NCBI RefSeq assembly: GCF_002272015.1
Contig: NZ_NPBY01000045.1
Span: 1-64,000, forward strand
Length of the DNA stretch: 64,000 bases
Direction of reading: 5' to 3'
Origin: Paenibacillus campinasensis
GTDB taxonomy: Bacteria > Bacillota > Bacilli > Paenibacillales > Paenibacillaceae
Shown: in pieces, positions 54,105 to 62,850 of the stretch
Position numbering within the stretch: the first letter of the stretch is position 1
Layout of the letters: each line of letters opens with the position of its first letter
The notes under the pieces: generated by a model
Told to the model about the DNA's origin: nothing
Seen by the model: only the letters and a program-made list of their open reading frames with translations
The model's database searches: none
Translations under genes and position numbers: made by a program

Positions 54105-54776
54105 ATGGGGCAAATTGCACTTGTGGTGGGAGCGACAGGACTTGTCGGCGGACTTGTTGTGAAGGAGCTCTTGCAGCAGGAGGAAATTGTGGAGGTGCGC
54201 GCTCTGGTTCGCAGGCCGTTTGAGATGACGCATCCCAAGCTGAAGGTGATGCAGATCGACTGGGATCGGCTCGAGATGTATACTGCGTTTTTTGCGGATG
54301 TTCATATTGTGTACTGCTGCCTCGGAACGACGATTAAGCAAGCGGGTTCTCAGGAGCAGTTCCGCAAGGTGGATCTGGACTATGTCCTGAAGACGGCGCA
54401 GCTTGCCAAACGAAGCGGGGTGCGTCAATTTATGGCGGTCAGTTCGGCGGGCGCAAGCCCGAAGGTCCGCAATTTCTATCTTCGCACGAAGGGCGAGATG
54501 GAAGAGGGGCTCGCCAGCATCGGATTTAACGGGCTGCATCTGTTTCGGCCGTCGCTGCTTCTGGGGGAGAGGACGGATACGCGATTCGGTGAGCGACTGG
54601 CAGCTGTGCTGATGACGTCGCTGGATGTCGTCTTTCGAACGCCGAGGCTGGCGCCTTATCGGGCGATCCCTGCAAGCAAGGTTGCCCGGTCGATGGTGGT
54701 GATCGGTCTGTCGAATGTGTCCGGCAGCCATGTATATACGAACGAAGTGCTGCATGTGCTCGGTTCGGAAGGCTAA
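54105..54776 (+). CDS. NAD(P)H-binding oxidoreductase (atypical SDR, HTATIP2/YwnB-like)
   Basis: A 223-residue Rossmann protein with loop VVGATGLVGGLVVKELLQQ, then IVYCCLGTTIKQAGS and RQFMAVSSAGASPKV, close to the YwnB/oxidoreductase group related to human HTATIP2. No activity can be named. GGGGGAGG lies 9 bases before the ATG at 54105; an ATG at 54078 has no site. The 415-base gap upstream holds nothing recognised. Confidence 0.85.
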   Translation: MGQIALVVGATGLVGGLVVKELLQQEEIVEVRALVRRPFEMTHPKLKVMQIDWDRLEMYTAFFADVHIVYCCLGTTIKQAGSQEQFRKVDLDYVLKTAQLAKRSGVRQFMAVSSAGASPKVRNFYLRTKGEMEEGLASIGFNGLHLFRPSLLLGERTDTRFGERLAAVLMTSLDVVFRTPRLAPYRAIPASKVARSMVVIGLSNVSGSHVYTNEVLHVLGSEG

Positions 54777-54860
54777 ATGTTCAAAGTCGTTTGCCAAGGT
54801 ATGCCGATGGGATTACAATGAGAATACGTACAAGTTGTTGAATAGGGAAGGGGAATACGG

Positions 54861-55241
54861 ATGAGCAAAAATATAATCTCGACCTCAAGTGCACCAGGCG
54901 CTATCGGGCCTTACAGCCAGGCGGTGGAAATCAACGGGTTCGTCTATACATCCGGTCAGCTTGGTCTGAATCCGGAGACGGGCGAATTTGGAGCCGATGT
55001 GCAGGAGCAGACCAAGCTGTCGCTGCAAAATGTGAAGGCCATTCTCGAAGCGGCCGGAGCAAGCCTGGACCAAGTGGTCAAAACGACGGTGTTTTTGAAG
55101 GATATGAACGATTTTGCAGCGGTGAATGAAGTGTACGGAAGCTTTTTCTCCGAGCCGTATCCGGCGCGCAGTGCCGTGGAAGTGGCCCGTCTGCCGAAGG
55201 ATGGACTCGTGGAGATTGAGGTAATTGCCGTTAAGAAGTAA
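54861..55241 (+). CDS. ridA: RidA family reactive-imine deaminase (cytosolic)
   Basis: A 126-residue canonical RidA: APGAIGPYSQAVEINGFVYT, SGQLGLNPETGEF, and the signature PARSAVEVARLPKDGLVEIE with the catalytic Arg. It hydrolyses 2-aminoacrylate and other enamine/imine intermediates released by PLP enzymes. No signal peptide, unlike the second RidA of this window at 51827. GGGAAGGGG precedes the ATG. A strong terminator follows. Confidence 0.95.
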   Translation: MSKNIISTSSAPGAIGPYSQAVEINGFVYTSGQLGLNPETGEFGADVQEQTKLSLQNVKAILEAAGASLDQVVKTTVFLKDMNDFAAVNEVYGSFFSEPYPARSAVEVARLPKDGLVEIEVIAVKK

Positions 55242-55258
55242 TGATCACACGCATGATC

Positions 55259-55309
55259 AAGAAGCTCTTGGCGTTAGGCTTATAGCCGCGCGGAGAGCTT
55301 CTTTTTTTG
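55259..55309 (+). terminator. ridA terminator
   Basis: AAGAAGCTCT...AGAGCTTCTTTTTTT, with a GCG/CGC inner pair. Confidence 0.82.
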
Positions 55310-55348
55310 TGCCTGACGGGCGATTCTCCTGCATGCCATATCCTGACG

Positions 55349-55543
55349 CTAGCTGTTGCGAATCAGCAGATAGATAATCGGGCCGACGACAGGGAAAAAC
55401 AGCATGCCGAGAACGACCAGAAGAGCGAACTCCGGGCTCCGTCCCATCCGGCGTGCATCGTTATAACCCCAAATACAAATGGCAATGTGAAGAAGAAATA
55501 ATAAAGGAATAATCAATAATCCCAAGCTAAACATAACCGCCAT
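55349..55543 (-). CDS. small two-helix membrane protein (PLDc_N-like)
   Basis: A 64-residue protein with helices LGLLIIPLLFLLHIAICIWG and LVVLGMLFFPVVGPIIYLL linked by NDARRMGRSPE. This matches the PLDc_N-type small membrane proteins such as those often found singly in Bacillales. GGGGGGATG precedes the ATG. Role unknown. Confidence 0.75.
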   Translation of the reverse strand: MAVMFSLGLLIIPLLFLLHIAICIWGYNDARRMGRSPEFALLVVLGMLFFPVVGPIIYLLIRNS

Positions 55544-55764
55544 GTTACATCCCCCCTAATCCTCTCGTTCATATCTGTAAAAGGATACGTATCATCCCAC
55601 ATCAGGTTGCATTTGTAACCGAACAGCACGGCGCCTTTGTTGCTGCGGAAGACGGTCTTTATCATCTTTTTATCGGCAGAATGTCCTGGAATGTTTTGAA
55701 AATAGGCGGTGATCGTATAAGATAGTAATAATATCTAAAAAGCAGGAAAAGACGGGAGACTATC

Positions 55765-58700
55765 ATGAATCAACCGCTTTATGGCGTATGGTTAGGTGAC
55801 GTATTCTTTTGTTTTTCGGGCGAGGTGTCAGAGCCGCGGGTCGATGTATGGAGCCGGGTGGTGAAGGCCCTTCGCCTTCAGGACGGAAGCCGTCCTTATA
55901 CAGGCGCTGTTCTCCGGCTGGCCGAGCTGAGGTACCCGCTGCAGACCATGGAGCCCAAAAACGGAAGGCGGCCGGAACGTAAGCTGCTGGGCGGACGCAT
56001 GCTGGAAGGACTGGCGCTTTCGCCTGCCGATGCATTCCGGATGCTGCTGTTCTTGGACAGCGATCACTATAGAAGCCAGGGCCTGGAGACGGGGGAGGAG
56101 ATGCGATTTTGGGTCAAGGCGAGCCAATTTGCGATGGAGCTGCTGCTGCGCGGCAAATTAGCGCCGTCCTCGGCGGAGGTGCGCCCTACCGGCCGGCGCC
56201 GAACATCAACCGAGAGCATTCGGGCGGTATGGAGACCGCAGCTTGATGGGGAGGATCGGGAGCGGTTCCTGCAGCTTGCAGCCAATATGCCGCCGATATG
56301 CTTGGGGGCCCCGGCGGCCTTTGCGGGTCACGAGCCGGCGAGCCGGGAAGAAGCGGGGGCCATCGTGCTGCATTCTTTCCTGAGCGCGATCATCGACAGT
56401 GAATCCAGGCAATCGGTGCAGGAGCTGGAGAGCAAGCTGTCCGCTCATCTCGCTGCCTACAGGCGGGGACAATCCCCGCTGGTCGAGCTGTGGTGGAACA
56501 GTCTGCTTACGGTCAGCCGGGAAATTCCCGTTCAGGGAACGCCGGAAGAGATCGGCGGGCTGGTCAGCAGCGTGGAGGCAGTAAGCCAGGCGGGCATGCC
56601 TTATATGGAGGGAGAGGAATTGCCTCCTGAGGACGGAACCCTCCGGCTTGGTCTGAGGCTGGAGCCTCCGCTTGAACCTGGGGCCGAGGAGTGGCGGATC
56701 TCGTTCTGGGCTGGCAGCGTGGAGGATGAAGGCGTCTGGCTGCCTGCCCGAAGCATATGGGGCGGGAAGGAGCCGGATCGGATGATTCGGGGACGGGTGT
56801 ACCGCAGCGTGCGCGACCAGTATTTAATGAGGCTTGGCGAGGCGGCAGAGCAGGCCCCGGATCTCGCGGAGGGCCTATTCGGACCGGCACCCGAAGGTGT
56901 CGTTATTCCGCTTGGCCGGCTTGCGTCTTTCATGAAGGAATCAGTTCCGCAGCTGACGGCCGGGGGAGTGAAGATCCAGATGCCTTCCAGGTGGACCAGA
57001 GAAGGCCGCCGCCGCGTCGGACTGTCCCTGAAGATGCAGCCGGATGCGAGGCTGACCGGGGAGGAAGGCGCAAGGCCGGTGCTCGGAATGAAGCATCTCG
57101 TGGAATTCCAGATCTCGGCCTCAATGGGCGGGCAGCCCATCACCCGGGAAGAGCTGCAAGCGCTGGTGCAGCAAAACCTGCCGTACGTGCAGTTCCGGGG
57201 AGAATGGATTGAGGTGGACCTGAAGGAGATCAACCAGGTCCTCCGGTTCATGAAGCGTCATGAGCAGGGGGAAATGGAGCTGGCCGAATGGGTCCATCTC
57301 GCCGCCGAACAGGACGGGGAGCGAATCTGGAAGGGGCTGCTGATCGAGGAGCTGGAGACGACAGGACTGCTGTCTTCGCTGCTGGCCGGCGATGGCTTGC
57401 GCGAGCTTCCGGAACGACCTGTTCCGGCTTCCTTGCACGGGGAGCTAAGGCCTTATCAGGAACGCGGCTTTCAGTGGCTCAGCCTGATGCGCGATATGGG
57501 ATTCGGGGTCTGCCTGGCAGATGATATGGGACTTGGAAAGACGGTTCAGGTTATTACCTGTCTGCTGGACAGTACAAGGACTGCTGCAGGCCGGGGACCG
57601 GCGCTCATCGTATGTCCGACTTCGCTGCTTGGCAACTGGCAGCGGGAGTTCCAACGTTTCGGCCCGGATTTGTCGCTGTATATCCATCATGGGACCCGCC
57701 GCCTGAAGGGGGAGGCGTTCCAGGAGGAGGTCCGGGAGTACGACGTTGTGCTGACGACCTATCATTTGGCAGGGCGGGACGGTAGTGATCTGGCAGCCGT
57801 ATCCTGGTCGAGCATCGTGCTGGATGAAGCGCAGTACATTAAGAATTACCGGACCAAGCAGGCGCAGAGTGTCATGAAGCTGTCAGCGCCTCACCGGATC
57901 GCCATGACCGGTACGCCGGTGGAGAACCGGCTGGCCGAGCTGTGGTCGATTTTTCATTTTCTCAACCCCGGTTATCTCGGCTCCTTCAACGGATTCCGGC
58001 AGCGTTACGCCGCAGGCGACGGGCAGCAGGAGCGGCTGCGGGAACTGCACAGGCTGATCTCGCCCTTCATGCTGCGCAGATTGAAGAGTGATCCGGACAT
58101 CCGCAAGGATCTGCCGGAGAAGCTGGAGGTAAAGTCCTACTGCAGGCTGAGCGAGATGCAGGGGGCGATGTATCAGGCGGTCGTCGACGAAATGCTGGGG
58201 CAGATCGAGAATCGGACAGGTCTGGCGAGGAAGGGGCTGGTGCTGTCCTCGCTGACCAAGCTGAAGCAGATCTGCAATCACCCGCAGCTCATTCGCGGGG
58301 AGGACAGCCGCACTGTACGCATCGAGCAGTCGGGCAAGCTGGAGCGGATGCTGGAGATTCTGGACAGCATTGCCGATGTAGGCGAATCGGCGCTTATATT
58401 CACCCAGTATGTTGCGATGGGAGAACTGCTGGTCAGCGTGCTCACCCGGAGGTACGGGAAGCGGCCGCATTTCCTGCACGGCGGCGTAGCCAAGCGGGAC
58501 CGCGACGAGATGGTTCGGGCCTTTCAGGCGGGCGAGGGCTCCGAGTTCTTCGTGTTGTCCCTGAAGGCCGGCGGCGTCGGGCTCAACCTGACCCGGGCCA
58601 ACCATGTGCTTCACTATGACCGCTGGTGGAATCCGGCGGTGGAGAATCAGGCGACGGACCGCGTGTTCCGGATCGGGCAGCATCGTGATGTGCAGGTGCA

Positions 58701-58866
58701 CAAGCTGATTGCCCAGGGAACGCTGGAGGAAAGAATTGATGAGCTGATTGAGCAGAAGAAGGCGCTGTCTGAGCAGGTGGTCGGGTCAGGCGAAACCTGG
58801 CTGACCGAGATGTCGGACCGTGAACTGCGCGAATTGATCGAGCTGCAAAGTCAGGATTGGCTGTAG
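55765..58866 (+). CDS. SNF2-family DEAD/DEAH-box helicase (YwqA-like)
   Basis: A 1033-residue double-stranded DNA translocase. The N-terminal 500 residues (SNF2 helicase-associated domain) are followed by motif I ADDMGLGKTVQVITCLL, the DEAQ box VLDEAQYIKNYRTK, motif III MTGTPVENRLAEL, and motif VI RVFRIGQHRDVQVHKLI. Such enzymes remodel DNA-protein complexes. In Bacillus the gene pairs with a SWIM-domain protein, as here: the next gene starts 88 bases later. GACGGGAGACT precedes the ATG. Role in repair or nucleoid remodelling is inferred. Confidence 0.93.
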   Translation: MNQPLYGVWLGDVFFCFSGEVSEPRVDVWSRVVKALRLQDGSRPYTGAVLRLAELRYPLQTMEPKNGRRPERKLLGGRMLEGLALSPADAFRMLLFLDSDHYRSQGLETGEEMRFWVKASQFAMELLLRGKLAPSSAEVRPTGRRRTSTESIRAVWRPQLDGEDRERFLQLAANMPPICLGAPAAFAGHEPASREEAGAIVLHSFLSAIIDSESRQSVQELESKLSAHLAAYRRGQSPLVELWWNSLLTVSREIPVQGTPEEIGGLVSSVEAVSQAGMPYMEGEELPPEDGTLRLGLRLEPPLEPGAEEWRISFWAGSVEDEGVWLPARSIWGGKEPDRMIRGRVYRSVRDQYLMRLGEAAEQAPDLAEGLFGPAPEGVVIPLGRLASFMKESVPQLTAGGVKIQMPSRWTREGRRRVGLSLKMQPDARLTGEEGARPVLGMKHLVEFQISASMGGQPITREELQALVQQNLPYVQFRGEWIEVDLKEINQVLRFMKRHEQGEMELAEWVHLAAEQDGERIWKGLLIEELETTGLLSSLLAGDGLRELPERPVPASLHGELRPYQERGFQWLSLMRDMGFGVCLADDMGLGKTVQVITCLLDSTRTAAGRGPALIVCPTSLLGNWQREFQRFGPDLSLYIHHGTRRLKGEAFQEEVREYDVVLTTYHLAGRDGSDLAAVSWSSIVLDEAQYIKNYRTKQAQSVMKLSAPHRIAMTGTPVENRLAELWSIFHFLNPGYLGSFNGFRQRYAAGDGQQERLRELHRLISPFMLRRLKSDPDIRKDLPEKLEVKSYCRLSEMQGAMYQAVVDEMLGQIENRTGLARKGLVLSSLTKLKQICNHPQLIRGEDSRTVRIEQSGKLERMLEILDSIADVGESALIFTQYVAMGELLVSVLTRRYGKRPHFLHGGVAKRDRDEMVRAFQAGEGSEFFVLSLKAGGVGLNLTRANHVLHYDRWWNPAVENQATDRVFRIGQHRDVQVHKLIAQGTLEERIDELIEQKKALSEQVVGSGETWLTEMSDRELRELIELQSQDWL

Positions 58867-58954
58867 CTGCAAGTGAAGGCAAGAGCCTTCTGGCAGCGGT
58901 AGAACCCAGGCCCCGAGAGGAGTGCCTGGAAGCTTAAGAGGAGGTTGTGCCACC

Positions 58955-59701
58955 ATGGAGCAGCAGGAAGCCCCTGAGCGGGGACAGGTGAGGCTGGATT
59001 TCACCCCAGGTCTGATCAAAGGGGCAGTTCAGCGCGCGGATGATGAAACCGAATCGGCGCTGGTGGAGGTTCCGGTGGACGTGCTGACACCGGAAGCCAA
59101 GCAGGCGCTGGTGGAGCGTCTCGGCCTTCGGCCGCTGACGCTGTACCGCCTGCTTGCCGGGCGTCCGGCCGCGGAGGCGGACGCCGGGCTTCCATCGCCT
59201 TCGCTTGAAGGCGATGGATCGGCCGCGCGCTGCTCCTGCGGGCGCGCTGCCTGCAGCCATGCCGCCGCCGTGCTGGATGCCGCACGGCAGCGGCTGGCAG
59301 CGGAGCCGCTCCAGCGGCTGGCGCTGCTGGGGCTGCCGCGTGAGGCGCTGCTGGCCGGCGTCTACGACGCCTGGGGCCAGACGGCCGGGAACGCGGCAGG
59401 CGGCTCCGCCGACGAGGCGGCCGCACGGGCCAAGGAGAAGGGAGCGCCGCTCCCTTCTCCAGGCGAGTGGCTGGCCGAGGCGGCGGCCGAGGGCCGGCTG
59501 CACCGGCCCGGCCCGCAGCTGGATGAGGTGAAGGTGCGGCTTTCGCCGCCGCCTCCACCGGAGGAGCTGCGCCCGGCCGGGGACTGGGCCGGGCTGCTGC
59601 CGGGCGTGCGCGGCGCCTCCAAGGCGCTCGGCCTGGTGGTCCGCCAGACGGCGGCCCGGGCCGAGCAGCTGCGCCGCCAGCTGCCGCGAAACGGCGACTG
59701 A
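58955..59701 (+). CDS. SWIM zinc finger protein, partner of the SNF2 helicase
   Basis: A 248-residue protein with a SWIM-type motif, CSCGRAACSHAAAVL (Cys-x-Cys...Cys-x-His), at about residue 90-105. Ala/Gly/Pro-rich sequence of low complexity follows. GAGGAGG lies 10 bases before the ATG at 58955. SWIM proteins with SNF2 helicases form a conserved bacterial pair (YwqB/YwqA). The DNA is very GC-rich and the gene is followed by GC-rich direct repeats. Confidence 0.85.
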   Translation: MEQQEAPERGQVRLDFTPGLIKGAVQRADDETESALVEVPVDVLTPEAKQALVERLGLRPLTLYRLLAGRPAAEADAGLPSPSLEGDGSAARCSCGRAACSHAAAVLDAARQRLAAEPLQRLALLGLPREALLAGVYDAWGQTAGNAAGGSADEAAARAKEKGAPLPSPGEWLAEAAAEGRLHRPGPQLDEVKVRLSPPPPPEELRPAGDWAGLLPGVRGASKALGLVVRQTAARAEQLRRQLPRNGD

Positions 59702-59740
59702 CCGCCGTTTCGCGGTCCGCGCCGCGAGGGCCGGGAGCGG

Positions 59741-60054
59741 CGCCCATGCCGCAGGAGTGCCCGGCGCCCATGCCCCGGCAGGGCGGCCCATGCCGCAGGA
59801 GTGCCCGGCGCCCATGCGCCGGCAACGCGGTCCCATGCCGCAGGTACGCCTGGGGCTGAACGGCCTCGGCAACGCGGCCCACGTGCACTCGGCGCCCATG
59901 CCGCAGGAGTGCCCGCGCCCATGCGCTGGCAACGCGGTCCCATGCCGCAGGTACGCCCGGGGCTGAACGGCCTCGGCAACGCGGCCCATGTGCACTCGGC
60001 GCCCATGCCGCAGGTGTGCCCGGCGCCCATGCGCTGGCAACGCGGCCCGCGTGC
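59741..60054. repeat. GC-rich direct repeats, about 107-base period
   Basis: CCCATGCCGCAGG recurs at 59743, 59787, 59832, 59895, 59939 and 60002. The longer CGCCCATGCGC-GGCAACGCGG block recurs near 59809, 59916 and 60024, giving a period of 107-108. About three copies are present. Open frames through it on both strands are side effects of GC bias. The repeat lies in the 470-base gap between the SWIM gene and the carboxypeptidase gene. Confidence 0.8.
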
Positions 60055-60106
60055 CCCCAGCCTCTCCCCAGCCCGCTAGAGCCCATCAATGACATGAAAT
60101 GATGGT

Positions 60107-60136
60107 TTGTCCTCACATTTCGATATGAGGTACAAT
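60107..60136 (+). promoter_or_regulatory. promoter of the carboxypeptidase gene with inverted repeat
   Basis: TTGTCC at 60107-60112 and TACAAT at 60131-60136, spacer 18. CCTCACAT and ATATGAGG form an inverted repeat with one mismatch, covering the end of the -35 box and the spacer. Confidence 0.5.
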
Positions 60137-60175
60137 GGGGAGAGGAAACAATTCATTTGAAGGGAAGAGCGGCAG

Positions 60176-61030
60176 ATGAGCGCAAGAAGAACAAGTTGGA
60201 CAACCCTGCTGCTGTCATCGCTGCTGGTAGCGGGAATGGTGCTGGCTGGCTGTCAGTCGAAGGATGCCGGGTCAGGGCAGGAGCAGGGACAGGAGCTTCA
60301 GTCGCCTGCCGGGGAGCAGCAGGAGAATACGATCCCTGAGGGTGAGGCAGGAGCGGACGATGTGCCGTCCGATCCGGTGATGGCGAAGCGGACCGAGAAT
60401 GCGCTCCAGGCTACCGTGAAGGAAGAAGGCGGCAAGCAGGTCGTTATCAACGCTGAAGCGATCCCGGTCGTGGTGAACAAGCAGCGGAGCCTGCCGGACG
60501 GCTATGCGCCGAGCGATCTGGTAGAGCCGAATGTGCCATTCTCCTTTGACGAAGCGCATGAGAAGCGCCACATGCGCCGGGAAGCGGCGGAGGCGCTGGA
60601 GGAGCTGTTTGCAGCTGCCCAGGCCGACGGCATTGAACTTCGCGCCGTGTCCGGCTATCGCTCCTATGAGCGCCAGAAGGTGATATATGAGAACAATGTG
60701 CGGACCAAGGGTGAGGAAGAGGCGTCGCGCGTCAGTGCAGTTCCGGGGACGAGCGAGCATCAGACGGGACTTGCCATTGATGTATCCAGCCCGAGTGTCG
60801 GCAATGCGCTGGAAGAAGTATTCGGACGTTCAGCGGAGGGCCGGTGGCTCGCCGAGCATGCGGCGGCATTCGGATTCATTATTCGTTATCCGGAAGGCAA
60901 GGAAGGCATTACCGGCTACGTGTACGAGCCTTGGCATATACGGTATGTCGGAAAGGACCTTGCGCCGGATATTGCCGACAGCGGATTGACGCTGGAGGAA
61001 TATTTCGACGAGTCGAATATCAAACTGTAA
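60176..61030 (+). CDS. D-alanyl-D-alanine carboxypeptidase, VanY/M15 family, lipoprotein
   Basis: A 284-residue lipoprotein (lipobox LAGC) with a Gln/Glu/Gly-rich linker of about 60 residues. The M15 zinc peptidase domain follows: substrate-loop SGYRSYERQKVIYE, zinc residues in SEHQTGLAIDVSSP and EPWHIRYVGKDLA. It trims the terminal D-Ala of peptidoglycan stem peptides outside the membrane. GAAGGGAAG precedes the ATG. No vancomycin-resistance genes flank it, so it is a housekeeping-type member. Confidence 0.92.
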   Translation: MSARRTSWTTLLLSSLLVAGMVLAGCQSKDAGSGQEQGQELQSPAGEQQENTIPEGEAGADDVPSDPVMAKRTENALQATVKEEGGKQVVINAEAIPVVVNKQRSLPDGYAPSDLVEPNVPFSFDEAHEKRHMRREAAEALEELFAAAQADGIELRAVSGYRSYERQKVIYENNVRTKGEEEASRVSAVPGTSEHQTGLAIDVSSPSVGNALEEVFGRSAEGRWLAEHAAAFGFIIRYPEGKEGITGYVYEPWHIRYVGKDLAPDIADSGLTLEEYFDESNIKL

Positions 61031-61175
61031 TTCCAGGTCCGAAGAACTGTATGGAAAAAGGGACTGAAGTCTACCCTCATCAGGGACTTTATGTACTTGC
61101 GGTCTCCTTGTTCAATCGCTAATGTTGAATTGGAATCCGCAAGGTTCGGGCATATGAACGTGTTGAACTGTCATA

Positions 61176-61205
61176 AATCCCGGAGCATCCGCTCCGGGAT
61201 TTTTT
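61176..61205 (+). terminator. intrinsic terminator
   Basis: AATCCCGGAGC, ATCC, GCTCCGGGAT, TTTTT. It lies between convergent genes. Confidence 0.87.
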
Positions 61206-61585
61206 CAATTCTCCGGCGGTTTGTTCGTCGGTGAGCCGGCGTAGCCGGGATGGTCATAGCCGGTATCGTTCATTTTGTCGATGATGTTCATATCATTAAT
61301 CAGTTTGCGGCTGTTCTCATCGCCATGCTCATAGAGGAAGCTGTACAGCTCGATCGTCCGGTCGTCGAACTGCTTGGCCGCATCATCATGATCTGCGGAC
61401 TTATAGGGGACAAAGGTGCGCCGAAAGGCGTATTTGTCGCTTTTTGCCACATCGTTCAGCAGATCGCGAAGCCTGGTCAGCTCATCCTCGCTCAATCGGA
61501 CGACAAATTCAACGGATTCATGCGGAGTTTCTTGGATTAAGTTATGTTTGACCGAAACATAATAGGTCGTTTTCTCGTAATTCAT
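61205..61585 (-). CDS. hypothetical protein (126 aa)
   Basis: A soluble 126-residue protein starting NYEKTTYYVSVKHNLIQETP, with acidic helical segments (SEDELTRLRDLLNDVAK) and a disordered C-terminal tail rich in Gly/Pro. GGAGG is 8 bases before the ATG at 61585. No family is recognised. The 391-base gap upstream contains nothing firm beyond a possible TATGAT element near 61733. Confidence 0.7.
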   Translation of the reverse strand: MNYEKTTYYVSVKHNLIQETPHESVEFVVRLSEDELTRLRDLLNDVAKSDKYAFRRTFVPYKSADHDDAAKQFDDRTIELYSFLYEHGDENSRKLINDMNIIDKMNDTGYDHPGYAGSPTNKPPEN

Positions 61586-61976
61586 ATCAAATCCCTCCAT
61601 TTCCGCATCTGTCGATGGGTTTGTATATGTTTACACGCAATCGCGCAGGGCTGAATCAGCGAAAGTGGCACGGGGATGCTTGTCGGCTTGCCTGGGAATC
61701 CCTCCCTTTTTCCAAACGGGAAGCAAATTTGGTATGATAGGTACACGGAAAAGCCCCGCAGCTTCGGGTCTGGCATTTTTACGGGAAAAATGACGGATGA
61801 TGACCAGTGGGCTTCCCATCGGCAGCGATAGGCGAGGCGATTCAGTACGTCTGTCTGATCTGGCCTGAAGCGGCCCGAATCGAAATTGAAGTGATTGCCT
61901 GGAATATGTAAATAAGACCGAACATATATCGGAGAATATTGGAGAAACGGACTAGCGATAGAAAGGGATGAGACGG

Positions 61977-62759
61977 ATGAAAATTTTGCAAAGACTGAAG
62001 GATGGAGCCAATAAAGCGACGGAGAAAGCGCAGCATGTGGTGGAAATCAACAAAATGAACAGTCAGATCGCTGAAATAGAGCAACAGAAGAACGCTTATT
62101 TTCAAGAGATGGGCAAAGTGTTTTATGAGGGCTACCGATCCCAGGATATGTCGGTCGCCGAGAAAGAAATGGTTGAACTGGCACAGGTCTGTGACGGTTT
62201 GCAGGAGCAGATTCACACGCTGCGCAACCGGATTGCCATTATGAAAAACGAGCGGCTGTGCGAGTGCGGGCGTGTCGTTGGACTGGATGCCAACTTCTGC
62301 CCATACTGCGGGAACAAGCTCGAGAAGCTGACGAGAAACGAGCCTAAGCCTGAGGCGCAGCCGGTGCAGAGGGAACGGGAGCGGGTGCTTCCGTTTGAGG
62401 ATGAGCATGAGCATGAGGAAGAACATGCGGTGCAGGAGCGATTTGAATACCGTCCGGTGTCAGGGCCGGCAGAGCCGGAAGCCGAGATCGATCCGGAGGT
62501 TGAGGTCGATCCGGAGCAGCTCTTCAGAGAAGAGGAAGAACGCGAACGGGAACGCCGTCACCTTGAGGAGCTTGAGCGGGAGCGGGAGCGGCAGCTGGAA
62601 TTGGATCGCCGCATCCGTTTCTGGCAGGAGAACAATCAGTTTCAGGACCAGAAGCCGGACGAGGAAAGTGCGCGCGATACGGTGAAATGCCAGATTTGCA
62701 GCGTTGATCTGGCCAAAGGCTCCAAATGGTGTCCGCGCTGCGGGGCGGAACAGATCTGA
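61977..62759 (+). CDS. protein with coiled coil and two zinc ribbons
   Basis: A 260-residue protein. Residues about 1-90 are helical and predicted to coil (AQHVVEINKMNSQIAEIEQQ). The first zinc ribbon has CECG and CPYCGNK, an Arg/Glu-rich linker follows, and a second ribbon at the C terminus has CQICSVDLAKGSKWCPRCG. The layout suits a scaffolding or nucleic-acid-associated protein of the double-zinc-ribbon type. The start at 61977 follows AAAGGGATGAGACGG; the ATG at 61968 is too close to its site. Confidence 0.75.
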   Translation: MKILQRLKDGANKATEKAQHVVEINKMNSQIAEIEQQKNAYFQEMGKVFYEGYRSQDMSVAEKEMVELAQVCDGLQEQIHTLRNRIAIMKNERLCECGRVVGLDANFCPYCGNKLEKLTRNEPKPEAQPVQRERERVLPFEDEHEHEEEHAVQERFEYRPVSGPAEPEAEIDPEVEVDPEQLFREEEERERERRHLEELERERERQLELDRRIRFWQENNQFQDQKPDEESARDTVKCQICSVDLAKGSKWCPRCGAEQI

Positions 62760-62850
62760 GCGGTAACGGGGACTGCCATATTGCGCAGCTAGCACGAGCG
62801 GTGTGTGCGGGTGAAGTTGGCGTTCAAGCATCTTTGGGGGGACTGGGTTA

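Noticed and set aside
55765..58866. RapA as name for the SNF2 protein
   Set aside because: The N-terminal half and SWIM partner fit the YwqA group and not RNA-polymerase-associated RapA.
58934..60116. Several 220-370 codon frames on the minus strand, Ala/Pro/Arg-rich
   Set aside because: They arise from high GC content across the SWIM gene and the 107-base repeats; frames lack ribosome sites and conserved motifs.
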